This document shows, one piece after another, positions 35,205 to 46,000 of a DNA stretch of 64,000 nucleotides. The position numbers and the translations under genes are program-made. Origin of the DNA: Acinetobacter qingfengensis (GTDB lineage: Bacteria > Pseudomonadota > Gammaproteobacteria > Pseudomonadales > Moraxellaceae); the NCBI RefSeq assembly GCF_008693185.1, contig NZ_VXKN01000001.1:496001-560000 (forward strand), in the 5' to 3' direction. The notes below the pieces were generated by a model. That model made no database searches, was not told the origin of the DNA, and saw only the letters and a program-made list of their open reading frames with translations. Each line of letters opens with the position of its first letter. Position 1 is the stretch's first letter.

Positions 35205-37685
35205 TTAGAAATCATATTTCAAGCTTAATGTTGCATTGCGTGGTGTGCCATAAACCATACCATCTGCACCAATGCCATCATAATATTCTTTATCAAAAAT
35301 ATTATTAACATTAAGCTGAACTTTAATGTTTTTATCGATTTGATAAGCAGCCATCACATTGGCAATGACAAAGGCATCCTGTGTAATACGACCATAATTT
35401 GTATCAGTATAATACTTACTCTTATAGTTTAAGCCACCACCCAGACTAAATTTATCCCACTGATATTTGCTAAATAAATTGGCGGTTGTACGACTTGATT
35501 TGGTTTGAACCTGATTGCCATTTGCATCTTTGGCTGAAAAATGTGCAACACCAAGACTAAGATTCCAGTTATCGGTAACTTCACCATCTAGCTCAATTTC
35601 AAAACCTTTACTAGTGACGCCATCTACTGAGCGATAAACATCAACTTGTTGCCCATTGATGGTAATATGTTCACCATCGATTATTTCGGCAAGGTTATCT
35701 TGTTGCGTCCTAAATATAGAAAGAGATGCATTTAATTTTTCGTCAAAAAATACAGCTTTTAAGCCAGTCTCATAGCTTTTACCTTTTATTGGATCTATAT
35801 ATGTTCCATTTGAATCTCGTTTATCCTGAGGTTTAAAAATACCTGTATAACTGGCATACCATGAGTAGTTATTCAAAAAATCAAAGACCAAACCTGCATA
35901 AGGTGTGATTTCATGATTAAATTTACGATTACCATCACCATCTGCACTTTCATATTTCCAATTAGATAAACGTACACCAGTGATTAACTTCAGAGGTTCA
36001 AGTAAAGTAAATTTCCCTGCCAAGTAAGCACCTGTTTGTGTGGTTTTTGTGTCTGCTGAAGCATTAGTGTTGCTGATAGAACTGGTTAGTTGTGTACTAA
36101 CATAATCGTCAAAGTCAATAGTATTACTATCTGTATTTGGGCTTCCCCAATACGCATCTGTTGTTTTACTTTGATTGTACATAAATCCTGTAATAATTTG
36201 CTGCTCTAGACCACCCAAGGTAAATGGGATAGAAAAATAAGCATCTGCATTATTCTGGGTAATATTTTTTTGATCAGAATAAGGATATAGTGCATCACTA
36301 CTATCGGTTGCCTTGTTAATCAAACCGGAAGACCATAAATAGAGTAAGGCAGTTTCGTTTTTAATTTCACGGTAAGAATAGTTCATATTTAAATTGACAT
36401 CATTAAATAAATTTTGTTTCAGTGTCACAAATGCTGTTGTAGTATCGGTATTCCAGTATGTCCAATCAGCAGTTACTGTTTTTGAGTGGTCGATATTCGT
36501 TCTTGTTCCATCATCGTAAAAGGCTGGCAGGCCACCCCATTTGACTCCTGTACGTTCTAAGTTTTGATAGCTTGCCCCTACAGATAAATAGGTTTTATCA
36601 CTGAAATCTGCATCAATGACCCCATAAACAAGATTATTGGTGCGATTATATTGATTTGCAAATGAGTCGGTATCTTCATGTTTGATGACGACACGTCCAC
36701 GAATACTGCCATCACTATTCAATGGTGCTGAAAGATCGGCTGAGCTTGACCATGCGTTCCATGAACCATAGGATGTATTTAGCCTCCCGGTAAATTCTTT
36801 CGCATTGGCATGTTTTCTGATCATATTAATAGCGATGGCTGGATTCCCTGCACCAGTCATTAAACCATTTGCACCTTTAACCAGTTCAACCCGATCATAA
36901 AGACTTAAATCAGGATCGATGGCATTATCCAGTTCATCATAACTTGGAACACCATCATATAGGAAATAATCGACATCAAAGCCACGTGCTGTTGGGTATT
37001 GACGTTCATCCATACGGTTTGTGCTTAAACCAGTCACTCCATTTAACATTTCCTGTAAAGAATTTGTATTAGTATCATCCAGATATTCACGAGTAAGCAC
37101 TTTTACCGATTGTGGGGTTTCACGCAAAGATAGATTTAGTTTTGTTGCAGTATTTGCACTGCTGGCAGTATAGGAATGAGTACCTTCAGTTGTATAGTTA
37201 TTGCTGGCATCTACTGTAATTGCAGGTAATACCGATATGTCATCTGAGCTGCTATAAGATGCTGCTGAACCACGAGCATTGACAGTGATAGGATGTAATT
37301 GCATCACTTCTTTTTGTTTAATGGTAATGCTACCAGTTGAGTCATTGATTTTTTGTATACTGAAACCACCATTGGATAATTTCACTGCCTGCAAACCATG
37401 TGGTGCAAGCAAAATATTTAAAGCCTGTTCAGGGGTATAACGTCCTTTTAGACCTGAACTTTTTAAATGTGATAACTCCTGAGGTTCATAAGCCAAAGTT
37501 AAATTTGACTGAACAGCAAATTGTTGTAGAACAATTGCTAGCGTATTCGCAGAGATGGCGTATTGGTTAAATTGAGTGGCTGCATGAATAACCGGACTAG
37601 CCATTGTTATACTGAGTACAGGGACGCCCCAAAGGATAGCTTTTAATGCCAGATTCAGACGTGTTTGAGTGATGTGATTTTTCAT
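35205..37685 (-). CDS. TonB-dependent siderophore receptor with STN signalling domain
   Basis: An 826-residue outer-membrane receptor for ferric siderophores that also signals inward. Order: signal peptide (about 1-36), STN domain (about 45-112, ANTLAIVLQQFAVQSNLTLAY), a Ser/Thr-rich linker (about 115-185), plug domain (about 185-300, LRETPQSVKVLTREYLDD and RVELVKGANGLMTGAG), and a beta-barrel ending in the C-terminal Phe (ATLSLKYDF). The STN domain should contact the FecR protein encoded upstream, linking ligand binding to FecI activity, as in FecA/FpvA systems. The linker contains two TonB-box-like segments. The ligand cannot be told; the barrel is of the FhuE/FpvA siderophore class. It follows fecR by 117 bp. 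Confidence 0.92.
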   Translation of the reverse strand: MKNHITQTRLNLALKAILWGVPVLSITMASPVIHAATQFNQYAISANTLAIVLQQFAVQSNLTLAYEPQELSHLKSSGLKGRYTPEQALNILLAPHGLQAVKLSNGGFSIQKINDSTGSITIKQKEVMQLHPITVNARGSAASYSSSDDISVLPAITVDASNNYTTEGTHSYTASSANTATKLNLSLRETPQSVKVLTREYLDDTNTNSLQEMLNGVTGLSTNRMDERQYPTARGFDVDYFLYDGVPSYDELDNAIDPDLSLYDRVELVKGANGLMTGAGNPAIAINMIRKHANAKEFTGRLNTSYGSWNAWSSSADLSAPLNSDGSIRGRVVIKHEDTDSFANQYNRTNNLVYGVIDADFSDKTYLSVGASYQNLERTGVKWGGLPAFYDDGTRTNIDHSKTVTADWTYWNTDTTTAFVTLKQNLFNDVNLNMNYSYREIKNETALLYLWSSGLINKATDSSDALYPYSDQKNITQNNADAYFSIPFTLGGLEQQIITGFMYNQSKTTDAYWGSPNTDSNTIDFDDYVSTQLTSSISNTNASADTKTTQTGAYLAGKFTLLEPLKLITGVRLSNWKYESADGDGNRKFNHEITPYAGLVFDFLNNYSWYASYTGIFKPQDKRDSNGTYIDPIKGKSYETGLKAVFFDEKLNASLSIFRTQQDNLAEIIDGEHITINGQQVDVYRSVDGVTSKGFEIELDGEVTDNWNLSLGVAHFSAKDANGNQVQTKSSRTTANLFSKYQWDKFSLGGGLNYKSKYYTDTNYGRITQDAFVIANVMAAYQIDKNIKVQLNVNNIFDKEYYDGIGADGMVYGTPRNATLSLKYDF

Positions 37686-37802
37686 AAATCAAACCTAAAT
37701 AAGAATTGTTTCATTTAATTAAGTCGAACAACTCAAAAAAACAGGTCATTTTTTCTAAAGAATTTTTCAATTATTTTCTTTATGACTGTTTTTTCTAAAG
37801 AT

Positions 37803-38780
37803 TTAATTTGATTTTTTTACATGCAAAATATACTGACTATAGTAATCCAGTTGTAAATGATAAGTCTTAGCCAGTGTTTCAATACTTTGTTTTGGATTTT
37901 TTAATGAAAAAACACCGGAAACTCGAATATTTTTTATCTGTGAATCCATAAAATATGTTCCGGTTTGATAACGGTAAATTTCGGTTAGCACTTGGTCCAA
38001 TCGCTTATTGTCTACTACCAGCAAATGCTGCATCCAGTAAGGTTGAGCCTGTTGTAGTTTTTGAGTATGGCCATAATGATGTTGGTTAAACTGAATGGAT
38101 TGTCCCTGAGTAATAGTTTTTTTCGGTACGTTTGATTGTATAGGCTGAATAGCTACAGCATGTTGATAAATGTTCACGGTAGTATCCTGATCAGAATGAT
38201 TTTGTCGAACGCTAAAACGTGTGCCTAAAGCTTGTATGGATCCATTGTCTGTTGTGACAATAAACGGGCGATAATGTGTTGCTACCTGTTTTGCCGTATG
38301 GATGTAAATTTCTCCCTGTAGAAGTTCGATTTTGCGCACATGTTCATTAAATTGAATATTGACGTGACTATCACTGGCAAGAGTAAGCTTGGAACCATCT
38401 TGTAGAGATATGGTTTTTATTTCACCGGTATTACTTGAGGCATCCGCTTGCCATAATTGCCAGGGTAAATACTGGTAAGCACACCAGAATGCAATAAACG
38501 GCGAGAATACCAGAAGCAATTTCTGGCTTAAATGAAGATGAAACCGTTGTCTGGATTTTAACAATTTTTTGGGTTGAAATTGTTTTGGTAATTGCTGAAA
38601 ACCTTTATTGAAATGATTCATGCGATCAATGGCTTTTTGATGGTCGTGATGTGCCGCCTGCCATTGTTGAAATTGTGTCTGTTGAGATTCCGTCATGGTT
38701 CCGGAGTGCAGTAATACCAGCCAGTCTGCTGCCTGTTCCAAAATTTCTGGATCAATTACTTGTTTATCATCATTGTTCAT
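37803..38780 (-). CDS. fecR: FecR-family anti-sigma factor
   Basis: A 325-residue inner-membrane sensor. The N-terminal cytoplasmic DUF4880 part (EILEQAADWLVLLHSGTMTE) holds the sigma factor; one transmembrane segment lies at about 88-105; the periplasmic FecR domain follows (ISLQDGSKLTLASDSHVNIQF) and the C-terminal STN-like DUF4974 part (VLTEIYRYQTGTYFMDS) contacts the receptor. It sits 32 bp after fecI and before the receptor gene, which is the standard order. Confidence 0.92.
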   Translation of the reverse strand: MNNDDKQVIDPEILEQAADWLVLLHSGTMTESQQTQFQQWQAAHHDHQKAIDRMNHFNKGFQQLPKQFQPKKLLKSRQRFHLHLSQKLLLVFSPFIAFWCAYQYLPWQLWQADASSNTGEIKTISLQDGSKLTLASDSHVNIQFNEHVRKIELLQGEIYIHTAKQVATHYRPFIVTTDNGSIQALGTRFSVRQNHSDQDTTVNIYQHAVAIQPIQSNVPKKTITQGQSIQFNQHHYGHTQKLQQAQPYWMQHLLVVDNKRLDQVLTEIYRYQTGTYFMDSQIKNIRVSGVFSLKNPKQSIETLAKTYHLQLDYYSQYILHVKKSN

Positions 38781-38812
38781 GCAAAATTATCAGGGCAGGA
38801 AAGTATCAAAAA

Positions 38813-39322
38813 TTAATCAGACTGGGAAAGTTGTATACAGGCGAGAAATGCAGTTTTCATATCGCGTTTTACTGTGCTTTCAGAAATATTAAGTTCTGTT
38901 GCAATGTCAACGTAATTTAAACCATCTAGCTGGGAAAGTAAAAATACTTTTGCCGTACGTGCTGGTAATTGTTCCAGAATACAGTGTACCTGATATAGAC
39001 TTTCTCTTATGCTCAATTCCTGCTCTACTGACGGATAGAATTGTTCAGGCATCTCAGATAATGTTTCCAGATATAGCCGTTCAATTTGCTGTTTACGCCA
39101 GAAATCAATCACAACATGTTTGGCGATGCCCAGTAACCATGCTTTGGGCTCCTGTATTTTCTGGAATTGCTCATGTTTCAAAATACGATAAAAAACTTCA
39201 TGACTGAGATCTTCAGCTTGATGTTGATGTTGCAACTTTTGTTTAAACCAGTTTAATAGCGTACCATGATGTGCAATATACATCTGATTGAACCACTGAT
39301 TTTTCTGGGTAAGATGAGCCAT
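38813..39322 (-). CDS. fecI: ECF sigma factor, FecI type
   Basis: A 169-residue extracytoplasmic-function sigma factor. Region 2 is visible as QAEDLSHEVFYRILKH and PKAWLLGIAKHVVIDFWR, and region 4 as GLNYVDIATELNISESTVKRDMKTAF. It should direct transcription of the receptor gene when FecR releases it. AGGA precedes the ATG, and a perfect Fur palindrome lies 56 bp upstream, so iron starvation turns the system on. Confidence 0.93.
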   Translation of the reverse strand: MAHLTQKNQWFNQMYIAHHGTLLNWFKQKLQHQHQAEDLSHEVFYRILKHEQFQKIQEPKAWLLGIAKHVVIDFWRKQQIERLYLETLSEMPEQFYPSVEQELSIRESLYQVHCILEQLPARTAKVFLLSQLDGLNYVDIATELNISESTVKRDMKTAFLACIQLSQSD

Positions 39323-39377
39323 GATCCTGTTCTTCCGTGGTTTAAATGATCAAAACCTTGAGGATAAATAAAATTAA

Positions 39378-39396
39378 AATAATGATTATCATTATT
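39378..39396. promoter_or_regulatory. Fur box, perfect 9-1-9 palindrome
   Basis: AATAATGATTATCATTATT is a perfect 19-base inverted repeat about one central base and matches the Fur consensus core (AATGATnATCATT). It lies in the 176-bp divergent gap between fecI (minus) and the DUF3649-PepSY cassette (plus), so one operator could repress both units when iron is plentiful. Confidence 0.85.
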
Positions 39397-39454
39397 AGAA
39401 CTAGAATAGTATACAATAATTTACAATTCAGCATGAGCTATTTTTAATTTTCAT

Positions 39455-39470
39455 TCGTCTATATAGGCGA
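39455..39470. promoter_or_regulatory. Near-palindrome before the DUF3649 gene
   Basis: TCGTCTATATAGGCGA is symmetric at 14 of 16 bases. It lies 28 bp upstream of the DUF3649 start, where a second operator or a short hairpin in the leader would be possible. Nothing identifies the binder. Confidence 0.25.
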
Positions 39471-39498
39471 GTAAACGATTTTTATTGACAATAATGTT

Positions 39499-39810
39499 AT
39501 GAAACCCAACCTTTCTTCTTTAACAAATATGCATAAATACAGGCTAATGGTTTTAGCTCGGTGTTTGATTGCAATTATTTCAGGATTTTTGATCGCCAAT
39601 CTTAGTATTGCTTTGCTGGCTTTTTCACTTCCTATGGCATTTGCAAGAGCTACTTTTTTGGGCTTTTTGCTTAGTTTTGTAATCTGGCTGGTTTTTGTCA
39701 TTTATGTGTTCAGTGCAAAATCATTATTACGAATTTTTATATGGTCTAGTCTGATCATGATCATGCAATTTATTTTGATTACTGTATTTAAATCATGGAG
39801 TCTGTCATGA
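39499..39810 (+). CDS. DUF3649-type membrane protein (iron-uptake cassette)
   Basis: A 103-residue protein with about three hydrophobic segments. The pattern ARCLIAIISGFLIANLSIALLAFSLP resembles DUF3649, a family that accompanies PepSY and DUF3325 proteins in proteobacterial iron-uptake clusters; I rely on that association and on the gene order here. Biochemical function is unknown. Its end overlaps the PepSY gene by four bases (ATGA). Confidence 0.75.
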   Translation: MKPNLSSLTNMHKYRLMVLARCLIAIISGFLIANLSIALLAFSLPMAFARATFLGFLLSFVIWLVFVIYVFSAKSLLRIFIWSSLIMIMQFILITVFKSWSLS

Positions 39811-41501
39811 AAGAGGGTTTTCGTCAGAGCATGGCATGGCTTCATACATGGTCAGGTCTGATTGTCGGCTGGGTATTATTTTTTGTATTTTTAACAGGGA
39901 CAATGGGATATATCCGAGATGAAATCACACGCTGGATGCAACCAGAAAAACCATTGATTCAACAGAGTATTCCCACTGCTGCCACACAATTAAATTTGGG
40001 ATATAACTGGTTGAATCAACATCCGGAAGCCGCGCAGGCAGAACGTTGGGGAATAAATTTCATGACACCTGCGCGTGGACATGAAGATTTAAACGTTTCC
40101 TGGACTGATCCGGCAGAAGAAGGGAAAAGTTATGGAAAGTATCATCGTATAATACTTGATCCGCAGACAGGGCAGGAATTTAAACAAGTCCAAACTCCTC
40201 GGGAAACTGGTGGTGGAAATAGCTTATATATGATGCATTATGCCTTGCATTATGTTCCATATAATATTGGTATTTTAATCGTTGGCGCCTGTACTATGCT
40301 GATGTTTGTGGCAATTATTTCGGGCGTGATTACACATAAAAAGATTTTTAAGGACTTTTTTACTTTTCGTCCGGCAAAAGGGCAACGATCATGGTTAGAT
40401 GCGCATAATGTTATCAGTGTGATTGCTTTACCCTTTTATATTATGATTACTTATAGTGGTCTGATTTTCTTTTATTCAACCTATATGCCACTGGGTTTAC
40501 CAATGACTTATGGACAGGGAGAAGAGAATGCAAAAAAATTCTATCAGGCTGCTTATCCTGAGTATTATCCAAATGCTGGACATGAAGATGTCAAAGCTGT
40601 TGCTTTAAAGTCTGTGCTTCCAAATGAAAAACAATTGCAAGGATTGTATCAACAGGTACAAGGTTATTGGGGGCAACATCAAATTAGTCGTGTTGATATT
40701 CAGGCTGCTACGCAATATTCTCCGGTTAAAGTCAAATTTTTCCCTGTAGAAGGACAAGTTTTATCACGTGTTGCGCCTTCAATCAGCTATAGTGTGAACG
40801 GACAAAATATCCAGTTACTTACAGAAAATATTAAACCTCTGGAACGTAGTTTTACTGATGTTGTATTGGGATTACATGAAGGTGAATATGCAAATGCATT
40901 TTTACGCTGGATGTATGTCATTACCGGTTTTTTGGGTACGGCAATGATTGCTACAGGGTTGGTACTCTGGACAGTGAAACGCCGTCCAAAACAAATTAAA
41001 AATGGCAAAATGACATTTGGTCATGCATTGGTAGAACGCTTAAATATTGGCATGATTGCTGGATTACCCTTAGGCATTACGGTTTATTTTTGGGCAAATC
41101 GTTTATTGCCAGTCCAAATGGAAAATCGTGCAAATTGGGAAATGAATGCCTTATTTTTATCTATTTTGCTGGCTTTTTTGTATGGTTGGCTCAGACCCAT
41201 TGCCAAAGCATGGTATGAATTACTTTTTTTGATTGCAATTACTTTATTATTATTGCCAATTTTAAATGCAATCACCACAAATCATCATATCTTAACAACC
41301 TGGGTTTATGGTGATTGGGCATTATTTAGTATGGATTTAGGTTTTGTATTGGTCGGATTGTTATTTTTATGGATGGCTTATGCAGTATGGCGTAAAAGAC
41401 ATGGCATTCTGAAAGCTCAGGTTAAGAAATCCAAACCCCAATCTGCACAAAAGAGTCAGCAGCTTAATTCCGACAATCCTAATGATGTGGAGTCAGAATA
41501 A
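39807..41501 (+). CDS. PepSY-associated transmembrane protein (putative ferric-siderophore reductase)
   Basis: A large inner-membrane protein of about 564 residues with at least four transmembrane segments, an N-terminal HTWSGLIVGWVLFFVFLTG segment and a second helix pair after a roughly 170-residue periplasmic loop. Conserved histidines in MHYALHY, HTWSG and GLHEGE fit heme ligation, and relatives such as FpvG act as inner-membrane reductases that free iron from siderophores in the periplasm. I use the ATG at 39807, which overlaps the preceding gene by four bases, over an in-frame ATG four codons upstream. The reductase role is an inference from family and context. Confidence 0.85.
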   Translation: MKEGFRQSMAWLHTWSGLIVGWVLFFVFLTGTMGYIRDEITRWMQPEKPLIQQSIPTAATQLNLGYNWLNQHPEAAQAERWGINFMTPARGHEDLNVSWTDPAEEGKSYGKYHRIILDPQTGQEFKQVQTPRETGGGNSLYMMHYALHYVPYNIGILIVGACTMLMFVAIISGVITHKKIFKDFFTFRPAKGQRSWLDAHNVISVIALPFYIMITYSGLIFFYSTYMPLGLPMTYGQGEENAKKFYQAAYPEYYPNAGHEDVKAVALKSVLPNEKQLQGLYQQVQGYWGQHQISRVDIQAATQYSPVKVKFFPVEGQVLSRVAPSISYSVNGQNIQLLTENIKPLERSFTDVVLGLHEGEYANAFLRWMYVITGFLGTAMIATGLVLWTVKRRPKQIKNGKMTFGHALVERLNIGMIAGLPLGITVYFWANRLLPVQMENRANWEMNALFLSILLAFLYGWLRPIAKAWYELLFLIAITLLLLPILNAITTNHHILTTWVYGDWALFSMDLGFVLVGLLFLWMAYAVWRKRHGILKAQVKKSKPQSAQKSQQLNSDNPNDVESE

Positions 41502-41851
41502 TGATTCAGACTCTGCATATTTTAAGCGCTTTGGCATGTATTTATATTGGTATGATGTGTTTGAATTTGTCGATGGATAAGCCTTTTAAACAGGTTTTTC
41601 AACGTACGATCCGTCCTTTGGATTGTCGTGTTTTACGCATAGTGGGTTGGCTATTTATTGTTTTTGCCATGATGTGCAGTATTGCTGCATGGAATATCAG
41701 TATTGGTATTGCTGCATGGTTTGGCATGGCAACTTTTGTTGTGGGGATGTTGGTGTTTATACAAGCTTATCATCTTAAAAAAGCATGGTGGTTGGGTTGG
41801 GTTGTTTTTGCAGGTTTGATCAGCATGCAACTATTCAAAATGATATTTTAA
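41501..41851 (+). CDS. DUF3325-type membrane protein
   Basis: A 116-residue protein with about four short hydrophobic segments and the beginning LHILSALACIYIGMMCLNLSMDK, which resembles the DUF3325 family found at the end of these iron-linked cassettes. It overlaps the PepSY gene by one base (TAATG). Function is unknown; it may help assemble or anchor the reductase. Confidence 0.72.
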   Translation: MIQTLHILSALACIYIGMMCLNLSMDKPFKQVFQRTIRPLDCRVLRIVGWLFIVFAMMCSIAAWNISIGIAAWFGMATFVVGMLVFIQAYHLKKAWWLGWVVFAGLISMQLFKMIF

Positions 41852-41876
41852 TTGTGGGAAGAATTTGGGTTAGGTT

Positions 41877-43076
41877 ATGGCGGAACAAAATAAAGAATTA
41901 AACAGCGGGCAGACTCCACAAAAAAAATGGTGGAGATTGTTTATCTTTCTATTGGTTATATTGTTGCTCGCATTTTTGTTATGGAAATTTGTTTTGAAGC
42001 CTAAACCTAAAGCAGATGAGTATAGTCAATGGCGGCAACCTGTACCTGTAGAAGTGGTTGCTTTGTCACGTGAAAATTTGCAACTGGAGCTTAAAGCAGT
42101 TGGGACAGCCATTCCAAGTGAAACAATCACTGTGCAAAGTCGGGTTGCAGGTATCTTAAAGCAGTTATATTTTAAAGATGGTGATCTGGTCGAAAAAGGG
42201 CAATTATTGGCATTGGTTGATCCAGAACCTATGCAGGTGACATTAAATCAAAGCAAAGCCAATCAGCAAAATATTATTGCACAATTGCAATATGCAGAGT
42301 CTGAGTTAAAACGTAAACAAAATATGCTGAAATATGATGCAATTTCCCGTCAGGAAGTTGATCAACAAGCAGCACAAGTACGTCAATTATCTGCACAATT
42401 ACAATCACTCAAAGCCCAAGTGGATGCCTCTGCACTGGAATTATCTTATAGCAAAATTTATGCACCAATTTCTGGTCAGCTTGGTTTTCGGCAAAAAGAC
42501 GTTGGTAATTTAATTCAGGAAAATGAAGAAAATGGATTGGTCACGATTACCAAAACTTCACCAATTTATGTGGAGTTTGCCATTTCGGAAAATTATTTGA
42601 ATTTATTGCGTGGTCAAGCGACACAAGCCAAACCTTTACTGGTTGAGGCGTGGGATCGTGATGAAAAGAATTTGCTGGCTCAGGGTGAAGTTTTTGCACT
42701 GGATAATCAGATTGATGCTTCAACTGGGACATTGAAATTGAAAGCTCGGTTCAATAATGCAGATCATCAATTATTTGCCAATCAATTTGTTAATGTTCGC
42801 TTAAAAGCACAAACCATTGCCAATGCTGTAACTGTACCAAGTGATGCCATTCAACATGGTTCCAAAGGAACTTATGTTTATATTATCGATCAACAGAATA
42901 AAGCTCAAATCAAAATGTTGCAGCTTGGGATGGCAACCAATGGAAAGACACAGGTACTTTCGGGTTTAAATGGTAATGAACGTGTGGTACTTGAAGGCAT
43001 TGACCGCCTAGCAGAAGGTAGACAAGTGAATGTATTAAAGCCAGCCCAAAATAGCACTGCGACAAAAGGACAATAA
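41877..43076 (+). CDS. mdtA: RND efflux periplasmic adaptor, MdtA-like
   Basis: A 399-residue membrane-fusion protein: one N-terminal transmembrane anchor (LFIFLLVILLLAFLLWKFVL), lipoyl halves (VQSRVAGILKQLYFKDGDLVEKGQ and YSKIYAPISGQLGFRQKDVGN) flanking a helical hairpin (about 115-175), and beta-barrel and membrane-proximal domains. It couples the two RND pumps behind it to an outer-membrane channel. It starts only 25 bp after the DUF3325 gene with no terminator between, so co-transcription with the iron cassette is plausible. Confidence 0.9.
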   Translation: MAEQNKELNSGQTPQKKWWRLFIFLLVILLLAFLLWKFVLKPKPKADEYSQWRQPVPVEVVALSRENLQLELKAVGTAIPSETITVQSRVAGILKQLYFKDGDLVEKGQLLALVDPEPMQVTLNQSKANQQNIIAQLQYAESELKRKQNMLKYDAISRQEVDQQAAQVRQLSAQLQSLKAQVDASALELSYSKIYAPISGQLGFRQKDVGNLIQENEENGLVTITKTSPIYVEFAISENYLNLLRGQATQAKPLLVEAWDRDEKNLLAQGEVFALDNQIDASTGTLKLKARFNNADHQLFANQFVNVRLKAQTIANAVTVPSDAIQHGSKGTYVYIIDQQNKAQIKMLQLGMATNGKTQVLSGLNGNERVVLEGIDRLAEGRQVNVLKPAQNSTATKGQ

Positions 43077-43081
43077 GTCCA

Positions 43082-46000
43082 ATGAACATTTCCAGATTAT
43101 TTATTCTGCGTCCGATAGCCACAACTCTGTTTATGTTGGCATTGTTATTCAGTGGTTTACTGATGTGGCGTTTGTTGCCGGTTTCTGCTTTACCACAGGT
43201 TGATTACCCGATTATTCAGGTATTTACTTTTCAGTCTGGTGCCAATCCGGACACAATTCAGCGTACGATTAGTTCTCCGCTGGAAAAGGAAATGGGTAAA
43301 ATTGCAGGATTGAAACAAATGTCCTCAACCAGCTCATTGGGCGCTTCAGTATTGACTTTGCAATTTGATCTTAATTCGGATCTGGGCGTGGTTGAGCAGG
43401 AGGTCCAGGCTGCCTTGAATACTGCAAATAGTAATCTACCAAGTGATCTGGCAACTCCACCAATTTATCGCAAAGTTAATCCTGCCGATGTGCCAGTCAT
43501 TACGCTTGCCGTGAGTTCACCGACACTTCCTTTACCCAAAGTCTACGATATGGTCGATACACGGGTTGCGCAGAAGTTATCACAACTGTCCGGGGTCGGA
43601 ATGGTTAGTCTGGCAGGAGGACAACGTCCTGCGGTTAGAGTACAGATGAATCCGACAGCATTAAAGTCGTTAAATTTAACGGCTGAAGATGTTCAGAGTG
43701 CCATTACTTCTGCCAATGTTAATCAGCCTAAAGGAAGTTTTGACGGAAAGTTTCGTACCACCATGCTAGATGCCAATGACCAGATTAGAAGTATTGCCGA
43801 ATATGAAAATTTAATCGTGGCATGGAAAAATTCTGCGGCAATCCGTTTAAAAGATGTAGCAAGCATCAGTGAAAGTAGTGAAGATCGCTATATGGCAGCA
43901 TGGGCAAATGCACAAAATGCCATATTGATTAATGTACAACGACAACCGAATGCCAATGTGATTGAAGTGGCTGACCAAATCAAGGCGATTTTGCCACAAT
44001 TACAGCAAAATTTACCGGAAAATGTACAAGTCAGCATTTTGACCGATCGTACTGAAAGTATTCGCAGTTCAATTCATCATGTTCAAAAAGAACTGGTTTT
44101 TGCTGTTAGTCTGGTGGTGATGGTCACTTTTTTGTTTTTACGTAATTTACCTGCAACGATTATTCCTAGTGTCACCGTGCCTTTATCTATTATTGGAACA
44201 TTTGTGGTGATGTATTTCCTTGGATTTTCAGTGAATAACCTGACTTTGATGGCTTTGACCATTGCAACTGGTTTTGTGGTAGATGATGCCATTGTGATGC
44301 TGGAAAATATCGCACGACATTACGAAGCTGGAGAAAGTCGTTTAAACGCAGCCTTAAAAGGTGCCAGAGAAATTGGATTCACTTTAATTTCCTTAACCAT
44401 TTCTTTGATTGCAGTCTTAATTCCATTGTTATTTATGGGAGATGTAGTCGGACGTTTATTTCATGAATTTGCAATTACACTGGCGGTTGCCATTGCCATT
44501 TCATTGGTTGTTTCACTGACCTTAACCCCAATGATGTGCGCCTATATTCTTAAGAAACATCCTGATCAACATGAACGAAAAGCAGGATTCATGGACAAGA
44601 TCATTGATCGTTATGCTACTGGGTTGCGCTGGGTGCTGGCACACCAAACTTTGGCACTCGCTGTAATGTTTGGTTCAATTGTGGTAGCAGGAGCATTATA
44701 CTGGTGGATTCCTAAAGGCTTTTTTCCGGTTCAGGACAGTGGTGTGATTCAGGTTGTGACCGAAGCACCTGATGCAATTTCATTTCAAGCCATGGGGCAA
44801 CGTCAGCAGGCACTGACAACGGAGATTTTAAAAGATCCGGATGTGTCAAGTTTATCGTCTTTTATTGGTGTGGATGCGAATAATCCCAAGTTAAGTAATG
44901 GTCGTATTCTAATTAATTTAAAACCGCATGGTGAGCGTGATAATGTTCACGATATTATGCAGCGCCTGAAAGAAAAACTGGTCAATGTACAAGGCATTCA
45001 GGCATGGATGCAGCCTGTTCAGGAACTGAGTATTGAAGACAAGATTAGTCGAACTCAATATCAGATTAGCTTATCGGCACCGGATCAAGCCACACTGGAA
45101 ATGTGGCAAAACAAATTTGTGACGGCATTGCGGCAACATGCCGAATTTTCTGATGTTACCAGTGAAACCACTGGTCAGGGATTGCAGGCTTTTGTAGAAG
45201 TCAATAAAGATGCTGCTGCTCGTTTAAATGTGAGTATGAGCGATGTCAATGCAGCCTTACAGAATGCTTATTCGCAAAGGCAAATTTCGACTTTATATAC
45301 ACAATCCAATCAATATCGTATTGTGCTGGAAGTTGCACCACAATACGCACAAACTCTGGCAGATTTATCACAAACTTATGTACGTAATGCAGATGATCAG
45401 CCGATTTTATTAAGTAGTATTGCTACAATTACCGAAAAAAGTGCACCAACGATTATTCAGCAACAGGGACAATTTCCCGCAACAACCATCTCCTTTAATG
45501 TTGCAGATGATATCGCCTTGGGGCGAGCCATTCAGACAATTGATATTGTCAAGCAACAGCTACAATTACCTGATGATGTCAGTTTGAATTTACAGGGCGC
45601 AGCAGCAGCTTTTGAAAATTCACAAAGTAATACGTTATGGCTGGTCATTGCAGCAATTGTAACGATGTATATCGTGCTTGGCATACTGTACGAAAGTTTT
45701 ATTCATCCAGTGACTATTCTTTCAACATTACCTTCTGCGGCTATTGGTGCCTTACTGGCTTTGGCAATATTGCAACGTCCAATGGATATGATTGCACTAA
45801 TCGGTATTATCTTATTGATTGGTCTGGTAAAGAAAAACGGCATTATGATGGTGGATTTTGCACTTGCAGCCCAACGTGAGCAAGGTTTATCGGCTCAGGA
45901 AGCAATTTATCAGGCAGCTTTATTGCGTTTTCGTCCAATTTTAATGACAACAATGGCTGCTTTGGTTGGTGCAATTCCATTGATGCTGGCTTCAGGTTCA

